From Mucilaginibacter sp. PAMC 26640 (GTDB lineage Bacteria; Bacteroidota; Bacteroidia; Sphingobacteriales; Sphingobacteriaceae), in contig CP014773.1 of assembly GCA_001596135.1 (NCBI GenBank), positions 4,650,001 through 4,714,000 of the forward strand: a DNA stretch of 64,000 bases. Direction: 5' to 3'. The notes below the pieces were generated by a model. That model was given only the letters and a program-made list of their open reading frames with translations. It did no database searches and was not told the DNA's origin. Positions 46,659 to 54,451 of the stretch are shown here, in pieces. Made by a program: the position numbers and the translations under genes. Numbering within the stretch: the stretch's first letter is position 1; each line of letters opens with the position of its first letter.

Positions 46659-47992
46659 TGACCAAAAAAATATTACTGATACTTTTTATCATTCGCGGCA
46701 CTGTTGTTATGGCGCAGAATGGATCACCGCTGCCGGATTATTTAAGTTTGGATCAAACGATCAATTCAGTTTCGGCAGTGATGATCCATGATGTAGTTAA
46801 CCCGCCTGCCGCCGCCCGGTACTACAATTATGTAATGATGGGGGCATACAACCTGGTGGCTTTAAACAATAGGGAGATATTGCCGATAGCCTCTTTTGTA
46901 AAAACCTATAACCAGGATAATACGATCACCTTAGCGCCCGGCAGCTATGATTACCGCATTGCAGCGGTTTATTGTATGCTGGAAACCGGCAAACAAATGC
47001 TGCCCTCTGGTTTTATGCTACAGCCTGATGAAGATAAATATGTAGCCCTCCTGAAGAAAAATAATGTTAGCGAGGCAATCATCCGGCAATCTATAGCAGC
47101 CGCTGTGGAAATGAGCGCTAAAATAATTGCGTATTCCCGTGGCGACCGGTACAACCGCTTAAGCGGCAAGCTGCGCTACACACCAATAAAGGGCAACGCC
47201 AATTGGTACCCAACCCCACCCAGCTACATGGAAGCCGTAGAGCCAAATTGGAAAACGGTGCGCCCGATGTTTATCGATTCGGCCAGCCAGTTTGTGCCGG
47301 TAAGGCCAACCCCTTTCAGTACCGATACCGCAAGTGATTTTTATAAGGAAGCTTATAAAGTGTATAAAGTATCCTTTCACCCTTCTACAGAACAGGTTAA
47401 CATTGCCAGTTTTTGGGATTGCAACCCTTTCGCCGTAACCACTTCGGGCCACATGATGATCGGCTTCAAGAAGATCAGTCCTGGCGGCCACTGGATGAAT
47501 ATTGCGGCCATTGCCACGAAAAAAGCTAACCTTAGCTTTGATAAGGCGGTAATGGTGATGAGCCTGGAAGGGATGACGCTGATGGATGCTTTTATCAGCT
47601 GCTGGGATGAAAAATACCGCAGCAACGGTATCCGGCCTGAAACCTATATCAACCGCTATATCGATATTAAATGGATGCCATTTTTGCAAACGCCCCCCTT
47701 CCCCGAATATCCAAGCGGACACGCGGTGCTTTCCAACGCTTCGGCAACGGTGCTTACTTATTTATTGGGTGAACATTTTGCTTATACAGACGATTCAGAA
47801 ATTCCTTATGGGGTTGCGCCACGTAAATTCAGCTCATTTATGCAGGCGGCAGAAGAAGCTTCCATCTCGCGTTTTTACGGCGGCATACATTTTAATGATG
47901 CCATTGTAAACGGTAATAAAGAGGGCCGGGATGTTGGTGCAGATATCGTTAAAAAGCTAAAAGCAGCCAATGTAAACCCGGTAATAAAATAG
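46658..47992 (+). CDS. Exported PAP2-superfamily enzyme of the vanadium haloperoxidase type
   Basis: A 444-residue exported protein (signal ending VVMAQ). The vanadate/phosphate pocket is nearly complete: Lys319-x6-Arg326-Pro327 in KYRSNGIRP, the PSGH motif at 352-355, and Ser404-Arg405 with His411 in SRFYGGIH. This pocket is shared by vanadium-dependent haloperoxidases and acid phosphatases, so either activity is possible. The last motif reads HFND rather than the textbook HxxxD. It is translationally coupled (one-base overlap) to the VCBS gene before it, suggesting an assembled extracellular unit. No halogenated product pathway is visible. Confidence 0.85.
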   Translation: MTKKILLILFIIRGTVVMAQNGSPLPDYLSLDQTINSVSAVMIHDVVNPPAAARYYNYVMMGAYNLVALNNREILPIASFVKTYNQDNTITLAPGSYDYRIAAVYCMLETGKQMLPSGFMLQPDEDKYVALLKKNNVSEAIIRQSIAAAVEMSAKIIAYSRGDRYNRLSGKLRYTPIKGNANWYPTPPSYMEAVEPNWKTVRPMFIDSASQFVPVRPTPFSTDTASDFYKEAYKVYKVSFHPSTEQVNIASFWDCNPFAVTTSGHMMIGFKKISPGGHWMNIAAIATKKANLSFDKAVMVMSLEGMTLMDAFISCWDEKYRSNGIRPETYINRYIDIKWMPFLQTPPFPEYPSGHAVLSNASATVLTYLLGEHFAYTDDSEIPYGVAPRKFSSFMQAAEEASISRFYGGIHFNDAIVNGNKEGRDVGADIVKKLKAANVNPVIK

Positions 47993-48070
47993 TTTTAGGT
48001 GGGTCGTCAGTAATTTATTGCTTCAGGCATCTACTTAGCTTAAAAACACGTATTAACAATAAACGCGCGC

Positions 48071-49615
48071 ATGCAGTTGAGAACTGGAATTTTGTTGAGT
48101 TGTTTTGTTACTACACTCTTTATCAGTTTAAATTCCTTTACCACAAAAACCCACCGTCGCGTTACTGCGGATGACGGCCGCACCTTATTTTTACGCTACT
48201 GCAGCCTTTGCCATATGGCGCCAGGTCCGGAAACGCTTACCAAAGAGATCTGGAAAAATCACGTGCTACCCATTATGGCCAGCCGCATGGGGATCATATA
48301 TCCCAATTATGATCCGCTGAGGGGTTTGTCTGATGCAGAGAGAGCCATCGTTAACAAAAACAATATCATCCCCGAGCGGCCGATGATCAGCCAGGAAGAC
48401 TGGAAGAAGATAGAGACCTACGTTATTGCAAATGCACCGGATACCAGCCTGTTAGACGAGAGCCGACTTACCCGTAACAGTCCGCTCACCCAATTTAAAC
48501 GCGTAAATATCCAGATAGACGAGCAGGGACCGTCTATGATCACCGGCTTAAAATATAATGTTGATACAAAAACTCTGTGGATAAGCAATTTTCACAAGCA
48601 GGTAATTAATTGGCAATACACGGCCGGTATCACCAAAACATATGACGTGAGCAGCCCGGTAGTAGATTTTAACTTCGATAAAAACACTACTTACCTTACG
48701 GAAATAGGTAAGCTATACCCTACCGAACTCAGTACCGGATCTTACGTACAGCTAAACGCCGAAACCCAGACAACTGTACTCCCCGATCTGCACCGACCTG
48801 TTCACAGCCAGATTGAAGACCTTAATGGCGACGGGATCCCGGAGATCGTCGTATGTAATTTCGGGAACAAAACGGGCTCCTTATCCCTGTTCAAAAAAAA
48901 CAATGTCAACGCAAAATATACCGAAGACGTTTTGCTGCCCGTGCCCGGTGCGGTGATGTGCTACCTAAAAGATATGGACGGAGATGGTAAAAAGGATATC
49001 ATTGCCATGTTTTCCCAGGGCGACGAAAGTGTATATATCTTTTACCAGAAAGAGAACCTTAAATTTAAAGCCAAACGGGTGTTGCGTTTCCCTCCTAACT
49101 ATGGCACTACCGATATGGCGCTGGTAGATTATGACCATGATGGCCTTACGGATATTGTTACCGTGCATGGGGACAATGCAGATTACTCCAACATTTTAAA
49201 ATCCTACCACGGTATCCGTTTGAATTTGAACCAGGGCAATGGTGTATTTAAAGCGCGGTTTTTTTACCCTGTTTATGGGGTTACCCGTGTTCTAGCTGAT
49301 GATTTCGACGGCGATGGCGATATTGATTTCGCTACAACATCTTTCTTCCCCGATTACGGTCCGCTACTGAGCGAGTCTTTCATTTACTTGCAAAACCAGG
49401 ATAGCAAAACATTCAGGTTTAAACCATTTACCTTAAAAGCAGGACTGCCCATAAAATCGCTGACGATGGAAAAAGCAGATGTTGACGGCGATGGCGATAT
49501 GGATATCATCCTCGGGAACTTTTCGCAAACGCCGGGAAAGGTGCCGCAGGATCTGGATGAACAATGGAAAAGCGCCAAATATGGATTGATACTATTACAA
49601 AACACTTCCAAATAA
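48071..49615 (+). CDS. Exported c-type heme domain fused to a VCBS propeller
   Basis: A 514-residue exported protein. After a signal (to about SLNSF) comes a short cytochrome-c-like domain, about 30-130, with a single CSLCH heme motif (Cys44, Cys47, His48), a possible Met ligand in the PIMASRMGI region, and the closing helix SQEDWKKIETYVIANAP. The rest is a VCBS propeller with five DxDGDG-type loops (EDLNGDGIPEIVV, KDMDGDGKKDIIA, DYDHDGLTDIVT, DDFDGDGDIDFAT, ADVDGDGDMDIIL). It follows the haloperoxidase-like gene after 78 nt and would bring an electron carrier to the same place. A bidirectional terminator ends the unit. Confidence 0.88.
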   Translation: MQLRTGILLSCFVTTLFISLNSFTTKTHRRVTADDGRTLFLRYCSLCHMAPGPETLTKEIWKNHVLPIMASRMGIIYPNYDPLRGLSDAERAIVNKNNIIPERPMISQEDWKKIETYVIANAPDTSLLDESRLTRNSPLTQFKRVNIQIDEQGPSMITGLKYNVDTKTLWISNFHKQVINWQYTAGITKTYDVSSPVVDFNFDKNTTYLTEIGKLYPTELSTGSYVQLNAETQTTVLPDLHRPVHSQIEDLNGDGIPEIVVCNFGNKTGSLSLFKKNNVNAKYTEDVLLPVPGAVMCYLKDMDGDGKKDIIAMFSQGDESVYIFYQKENLKFKAKRVLRFPPNYGTTDMALVDYDHDGLTDIVTVHGDNADYSNILKSYHGIRLNLNQGNGVFKARFFYPVYGVTRVLADDFDGDGDIDFATTSFFPDYGPLLSESFIYLQNQDSKTFRFKPFTLKAGLPIKSLTMEKADVDGDGDMDIILGNFSQTPGKVPQDLDEQWKSAKYGLILLQNTSK

Positions 49616-49616
49616 A

Positions 49617-49646
49617 AGCCGCTAAATACTTTCGTATTTAGCGGCT
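49617..49646. terminator. Bidirectional terminator between convergent genes
   Basis: A perfect 13-bp stem (AGCCGCTAAATAC, 49617-49629, with GTATTTAGCGGCT, 49634-49646) and a 4-nt loop lie between the stops of the heme/VCBS gene (49615) and the GH2 gene (49668). Confidence 0.85.
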
Positions 49647-49667
49647 GCATAATTAGTTTGGCAAATG

Positions 49668-52331
49668 CTATTGAATACTGATAAAAGCTTCGGGAACATT
49701 CCAGCCTTTTACGCTTAGCAATGGTTTGGCCCCACTTTTTACCGGGGTATAATCAACAATCACTTTTTTAGTCTCACCCGGCAATACGGTTATATAGTTA
49801 TCACTATAAAAAACGGGGAGCAACCTGCTCTTGGTACCTGCATCTACCAAAGATAATCGGTTAAAGAATGCCAACGGACCGCCTTTTTTATTAGTCAGCG
49901 TAACCTCAACTTTGCCGGTGCTTACCTGGCGGGCAGTTGTTTGCAATGCCACCTTTTCCATTTTCTGCAAACCTGAGTAATCGCCTTTTTGATCGGCTAC
50001 CCAGTAAATATTCTGACTGATGGATTTCTGATGTTCGTCCAAAAGCTCCAGCAATAAAAATGCGCCTTTATCTTTGGCAACTTCATCCAGTGCTTTCTTT
50101 ACCGACAGGTATCGTTTAGTTGTTGTTTCGGTAACATCGACGAAAACCTGGGTGATCATTTTCTCTTTGCCATCCATATCAAATGTTTTGGCTACCAGCA
50201 TTAAATTAGTTGCCGGTTTAAAGGTATTATTGGCTACCATCACCATACCATCGGTAGGGTTATACATCACGTGCAGCGGCTGGCTTCCGTTGTGCAGGCC
50301 ATAAAGGCAAGCGTTCGGATCCAGGTAATAATCATACATCTGGCCGCGCATGGCTGTCCACGGGTTTTGCGTTTTCCATATGATCACGCCGGTATACCAA
50401 TCCCACATGTGCGAGCTGAAGCCCTCCATCAACGCGCGGTACTGGTCATAGTTAACCAGCTGCGCTTTGTCAGCAAAATCTTCTACATTTTTTGCCTTGC
50501 CGTATTTGTTTATAAAACCGTCATAACCTATATATTTATGATAGTCCCAAACAGAATCGGTTTTTGTTTTGCCGGTTGCTTCATCGTAAACGGGTAGCAC
50601 CATATTTTCCTGGGGCAGAAAACGCTTTAAAGATTCATAATCACTCACCCCTACCGACCCAATCTCAGAATTAAATGGGTAAGTCCGTTCGTTCCACAAC
50701 ACAGATAAGGGCTGGATTCCGTAAGGCCCGTCGCCATTACCGCCAAGCACATTGCGCGACATCGTTTCGGAGTTGGAGTACGGGATAAACCAGCGGGTAT
50801 TATCCAGCTTCGGCATTAGGGTATCCTGCAGCGCCCGCAATATATCTTCGGGCGGCGTTATTTCGTTACCGCCGCACCAAATGGCAAGTGATGCATAGTT
50901 ACGCACCAGCTTCACCTGGTCTGCAACCGATTCGAGGTACAGGTCATGATCATCCGGGTACTTGCGGCGGGTCCATTGGTCTTCCAGCTTCATTGGGTCA
51001 AGCCACCGGCCGTTGCAATCGCCCGATCCCCACATATCCTGGAATACCAGCATGCCATATTTATCACAAGCTTCAAAAAAGTCTGGTCGCTCTATCAGCG
51101 CACCACCCCAAACCCTGATCAGGTTTAGGTTCATATCCCGGTGAAAACGCACCTCGGCATCATAGCGTTCTTTGGAAAAACGCAGCATCGCGTCAGAAAT
51201 GATCCAGTTACCACCTTTTATAAACACTTTTTGCCCGTTAACATTTACCTGTTTGCTTTCGGTACGGCTGTTCCATTCGGTCGTAATTTGTCTTACGCCT
51301 ACTGATATATTTTGCTCATCGGAAATTTTGGCACCGGTTTCTACAAACTGCAGTTTTAAATTGTAGAGGTTTTGCGCCCCATAACCATTTGGCCACCACA
51401 ATTTAGGGTTAGGTAAGGTAAGGTCACTTAGTTGCACTTCTGTTATCGCACCGGGTTTAAGCGTAACCTTCTTCTGTACTTTTAATCCGGCCAGTTCATA
51501 TTGTAAAACCCCGGTTACTGGGGTGGCCGATGCATTTTGCAGATCGGCAGATAATTGTATAATGGCCGGTTGCTGAGCACCTTCTGCTTGGCGAACACCA
51601 GGAACAAGCGTAATCACATGCGGATCCTTGATGCGGACAGCCCCGGTGGTTTGCACGGTAACTTTATCCCATATACCGGTGTTCCTATCGCGCATCGGTT
51701 GTATCCAGTCCCACCCTGCGGTGTATTGAATACCCACATTTTTTGCTATGGTACCGTCGCCACCCTGGCCGCCATTTGCATTGCCCACAGCATCCGGCGG
51801 GTGTACGATTACGGCCAGGCGATTAGCCCCATCTTTGGCAAGCCACCTGGTAATATCATACGAGCGGCGCAAAAACATACCTTTATTAATTGTACGGTTT
51901 AATTTGTGTCCGTTTAAAAAAGCGTCGAAACTATAATTAACGCCATTAAAGTTTAAATAAATATGGCGCCCGGCGGCTGGTACAGTTTGCTTAAAATCTT
52001 TAGCGAACCAGTAAGTATAGTAAGCGCTGCCTGTTTTGTAGATATCAGGAATTTTTTCATTGTTCATCCCGTAGAATGGATCGGGTACTTTTTTTTCAGC
52101 CAACAAGCTGGTTAGTACAGTTCCAGGCACCACTGCTGGCATCCACCCCGCGAAACTGTAAGTGGTTTTGGAAATTTCCAGGCCGGTTTGTGAAATCTCG
52201 CCTGCTTTTTTGCATTTCCAGCTACCATTTAATTCATAAATGTTTTGCGAAAATGATTTTTCGGCTCCAAAAAGGCAGGATATTGCCGAAATCGCGACGA
52301 AAAATGTTTTTTTACTGATAATAAACTTCAT
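49668..52331 (-). CDS. GH2 glycosidase, endo-beta-mannosidase / exo-glucosaminidase subgroup
   Basis: An 887-residue exported enzyme (signal to about KSFSQ). The sandwich domain has VPDPFYGMNNEKIPDIY and AYYTYWFAKDF; the barrel has IKGGNWIISDAMLRF, LVFQDMWGSGDCNGRW, the acid/base Glu490 in LAIWCGGNEITPPED, and the nucleophile Glu556 in FNSEIGSVGV. These stretches resemble the plant mannosylglycoprotein endo-beta-mannosidase and CsxA group rather than LacZ. On N-glycans it could split the core Man-beta-1,4-GlcNAc bond, fitting the nearby GH92, GH29 and GH20 genes. Beta-mannosidase or glucosaminidase activity are alternatives. It is divergent from the sigma factor gene. Confidence 0.88.
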   Translation of the reverse strand: MKFIISKKTFFVAISAISCLFGAEKSFSQNIYELNGSWKCKKAGEISQTGLEISKTTYSFAGWMPAVVPGTVLTSLLAEKKVPDPFYGMNNEKIPDIYKTGSAYYTYWFAKDFKQTVPAAGRHIYLNFNGVNYSFDAFLNGHKLNRTINKGMFLRRSYDITRWLAKDGANRLAVIVHPPDAVGNANGGQGGDGTIAKNVGIQYTAGWDWIQPMRDRNTGIWDKVTVQTTGAVRIKDPHVITLVPGVRQAEGAQQPAIIQLSADLQNASATPVTGVLQYELAGLKVQKKVTLKPGAITEVQLSDLTLPNPKLWWPNGYGAQNLYNLKLQFVETGAKISDEQNISVGVRQITTEWNSRTESKQVNVNGQKVFIKGGNWIISDAMLRFSKERYDAEVRFHRDMNLNLIRVWGGALIERPDFFEACDKYGMLVFQDMWGSGDCNGRWLDPMKLEDQWTRRKYPDDHDLYLESVADQVKLVRNYASLAIWCGGNEITPPEDILRALQDTLMPKLDNTRWFIPYSNSETMSRNVLGGNGDGPYGIQPLSVLWNERTYPFNSEIGSVGVSDYESLKRFLPQENMVLPVYDEATGKTKTDSVWDYHKYIGYDGFINKYGKAKNVEDFADKAQLVNYDQYRALMEGFSSHMWDWYTGVIIWKTQNPWTAMRGQMYDYYLDPNACLYGLHNGSQPLHVMYNPTDGMVMVANNTFKPATNLMLVAKTFDMDGKEKMITQVFVDVTETTTKRYLSVKKALDEVAKDKGAFLLLELLDEHQKSISQNIYWVADQKGDYSGLQKMEKVALQTTARQVSTGKVEVTLTNKKGGPLAFFNRLSLVDAGTKSRLLPVFYSDNYITVLPGETKKVIVDYTPVKSGAKPLLSVKGWNVPEAFISIQ

Positions 52332-52334
52332 AAG

Positions 52335-52411
52335 GTGTACTTAAAGGGATTTTTCTAACGCTATATACTACGGTCGACCACAAAGAGCGAACTTTGTACA
52401 TAGTGTACTTA
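52335..52411. repeat. Direct repeat GTGTACTTA upstream of GH2
   Basis: Two identical 9-bp copies (52335-52343 and 52403-52411) in the 238-bp divergent region between GH2 and the sigma factor. A GGTCGACC palindrome lies between them. They may be regulator sites; no consensus promoter was identified in the region. Confidence 0.35.
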
Positions 52412-52569
52412 TTACAACAACCGTTTATCGGTTATCGCCTACAATGTTCAAAAAAACTTTTTAATAAAAATTCAAAAGATGCTTATCTATTTAAAATAGT
52501 TTTATAAATTTAACTGTTCTTAATGTTGAATTCACATTAGGGGCAACATAAAGCGTAAATATTGATATT

Positions 52570-53172
52570 TTGAGTAAAAAAGTAGATACATTAAGTCTCT
52601 GGAAACTGATTTGCGAAAATGATGACGATAAAGCATTTGAGCTTTTCTTCTCCGTTTTAAACAATTCGCTGATCAGATTTTGTGTGCTATACATTCACAA
52701 TCGCGAAGCTGCCGAGGAAATCGTATCAGACGTATTTGTAAAATGCTGGCTAAACCGCAAAACACTCACTGAGATAAAGAAACCCGAGACCTATCTGTTT
52801 GTCGCTGTTAAAAACCATTCGCTAAATTACATTAAAAAATATTCCAATATTCACCTGGTACAAATCGAAGATACCAATCAAGTTGAATTTTTTAATAATT
52901 ACGATCCGCAAAGGGCGCTGGAAAATAAAGAATTGATCCACAAGATGGATTGCGCCATTGATACCCTGCCGCAACAATGCCGGATTATTTTCAGGCTGAT
53001 TAAGGAAGATAGCATGCGCTACAAAGAGGTAGCCGAAATCCTAAACATTTCGCCCCGCACTGTGCAAACGCAACTTTTCCGGGCTATGAAAAAACTCAAC
53101 GTCACCCTTGAGGGCTATTACCGGGCAAATTTCCAGACTTCGCCAGCTAAAATACCCGACTACATTTTCTAA
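52570..53172 (+). CDS. ECF sigma factor (FecI-like, Bacteroidota type)
   Basis: A 200-residue RNA polymerase sigma factor. Region 2 starts at DDDKAFELFFSVLNNSLIRF and includes AAEEIVSDVFVKCWLNRKTL. Region 4 has DTLPQQCRIIFRLIKEDSMRYKEVAEILNISPRTVQTQLFRAMKKL. The only suitable start is TTG 52570: an in-frame stop lies 7 codons upstream and the next Met is deep inside the protein. A FecR anti-sigma gene follows after 99 nt, and an STN-domain SusC lies further downstream. This is the usual trans-envelope signalling set, in which substrate binding by SusC frees the sigma factor to transcribe the locus. Confidence 0.93.
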   Translation: MSKKVDTLSLWKLICENDDDKAFELFFSVLNNSLIRFCVLYIHNREAAEEIVSDVFVKCWLNRKTLTEIKKPETYLFVAVKNHSLNYIKKYSNIHLVQIEDTNQVEFFNNYDPQRALENKELIHKMDCAIDTLPQQCRIIFRLIKEDSMRYKEVAEILNISPRTVQTQLFRAMKKLNVTLEGYYRANFQTSPAKIPDYIF

Positions 53173-53271
53173 ATATCCTCATTTATAGATATTTCTCTAT
53201 TTTTTCATTAAACTTGTATGTATTTTTTGAAAAAATATTGTCCATAATACAAATGGAAGTTATAAACCGAG

Positions 53272-54369
53272 ATGGGCGACGAGAAATTTATTGAACTGGT
53301 AACCAAGAAACTTACCGGAGAAATAAACCAACCGGAAGCCGACGAACTTAAAATTTTACTGGATACCTCCCCTTCATTTAAGCAACAATATGAAGCTATG
53401 AGTTTGTATTGGAAAAATTCTGATACGCATCAGCAAGACAACAAACTTGCTTTCAGTAAGTTAAAAGATAAAATTAAAAAAGCGGAAGAAGCCGGACTAG
53501 ATGATCATGACACCGACCAGCACTTACTTCCACCTCCTGCAGCGTTTAAAAAGAAGACTTATTTCTGGGCGATAGCTGCGGCTTTGCTTGTTTTCGCGGC
53601 AGCTGCATTAACTTATCTTTTATATTTCGCTGATAAAGACCAGGAAGGCGTTGCCTTGCAGCAATTTAATTCGAACGGCCAAAAGGCTATAATTACTTTA
53701 AACGACGGCACTAAGGTTACCCTGAATTCAAAAAGTGTTTTAGCATACCCTGCTAGTTTTAATCACCAATTTCGTGAAGTCACCCTAACTGGAGAAGCTT
53801 ATTTTGACGTAAAAAAGGATCCAAAACATCCCTTTATCATCCATACTGGTAAAATGAATATCAAGGTGCTTGGAACAGCATTCAATGTAAAATCTTACCC
53901 GAAAGATTCAGTGATGGAAACCACCCTGTTAAGGGGAGCAATTGAAGTGACGCTTAACGACCGGCCGGAAGACCGGATCTTGCTGAAGCCAAACGAAAAA
54001 CTCGTCGTAAAAAATGCAAGTTATAATAAGCCAAACCTGCCAGTTGCACCCAAACACGATACAGCTAAAAACAGTAACAATACCCAATACACCCTTACAT
54101 CCTTCACTTACCAAAGCGACAGTGACAGTACTTTATTAGAAACCGCCTGGTTAAGCGATCAGATGGTTTTCAGAAACGAAAGCTTTGAAGACATTGCACT
54201 ACAGATGGAGCAGCGGTACGGGGTAAATGTTGTGTTCAAAAACGAGGGACTCAAAAAATTCCGTTTCACCGGGTACTTCGAAAAGTCCGCCCCACATTTG
54301 CTGAACGACCTTCGCCTGACAGAAAAGTTTCATTACCAGGTATCAAATTCCACTATCTATATTTATTAG
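53272..54369 (+). CDS. FecR-family anti-sigma factor
   Basis: A 365-residue inner-membrane protein. The cytoplasmic N-terminus (1-95) should bind the sigma factor. One transmembrane helix lies at about 98-120 (FWAIAAALLVFAAAALTYLL). The periplasmic FecR domain has QKAIITLNDGTKVTLNSKSVLAYP, REVTLTGEAYFDVKKDPKHPF and IKVLGTAFNVKSYPKD. The C-terminal DUF4974-type domain (about 300-365) ends in FHYQVSNSTIYIY. The periplasmic part should contact the STN domain of the SusC encoded at 56996. Confidence 0.94.
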   Translation: MGDEKFIELVTKKLTGEINQPEADELKILLDTSPSFKQQYEAMSLYWKNSDTHQQDNKLAFSKLKDKIKKAEEAGLDDHDTDQHLLPPPAAFKKKTYFWAIAAALLVFAAAALTYLLYFADKDQEGVALQQFNSNGQKAIITLNDGTKVTLNSKSVLAYPASFNHQFREVTLTGEAYFDVKKDPKHPFIIHTGKMNIKVLGTAFNVKSYPKDSVMETTLLRGAIEVTLNDRPEDRILLKPNEKLVVKNASYNKPNLPVAPKHDTAKNSNNTQYTLTSFTYQSDSDSTLLETAWLSDQMVFRNESFEDIALQMEQRYGVNVVFKNEGLKKFRFTGYFEKSAPHLLNDLRLTEKFHYQVSNSTIYIY

Positions 54370-54451
54370 ATTTTTGGCTCAAATTTTTACCCGCTAAAAT
54401 TACAACAGCACGTTCCAATACAGATACTTTTTACAAGAAGATATTTATATC

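Noticed and set aside
47159..47722. 187-codon ORF on the minus strand
   Set aside because: It lies wholly inside the haloperoxidase-type gene, whose catalytic motifs (KX6RP, PSGH) are in the plus-strand frame; the antisense reading has no recognisable domain.
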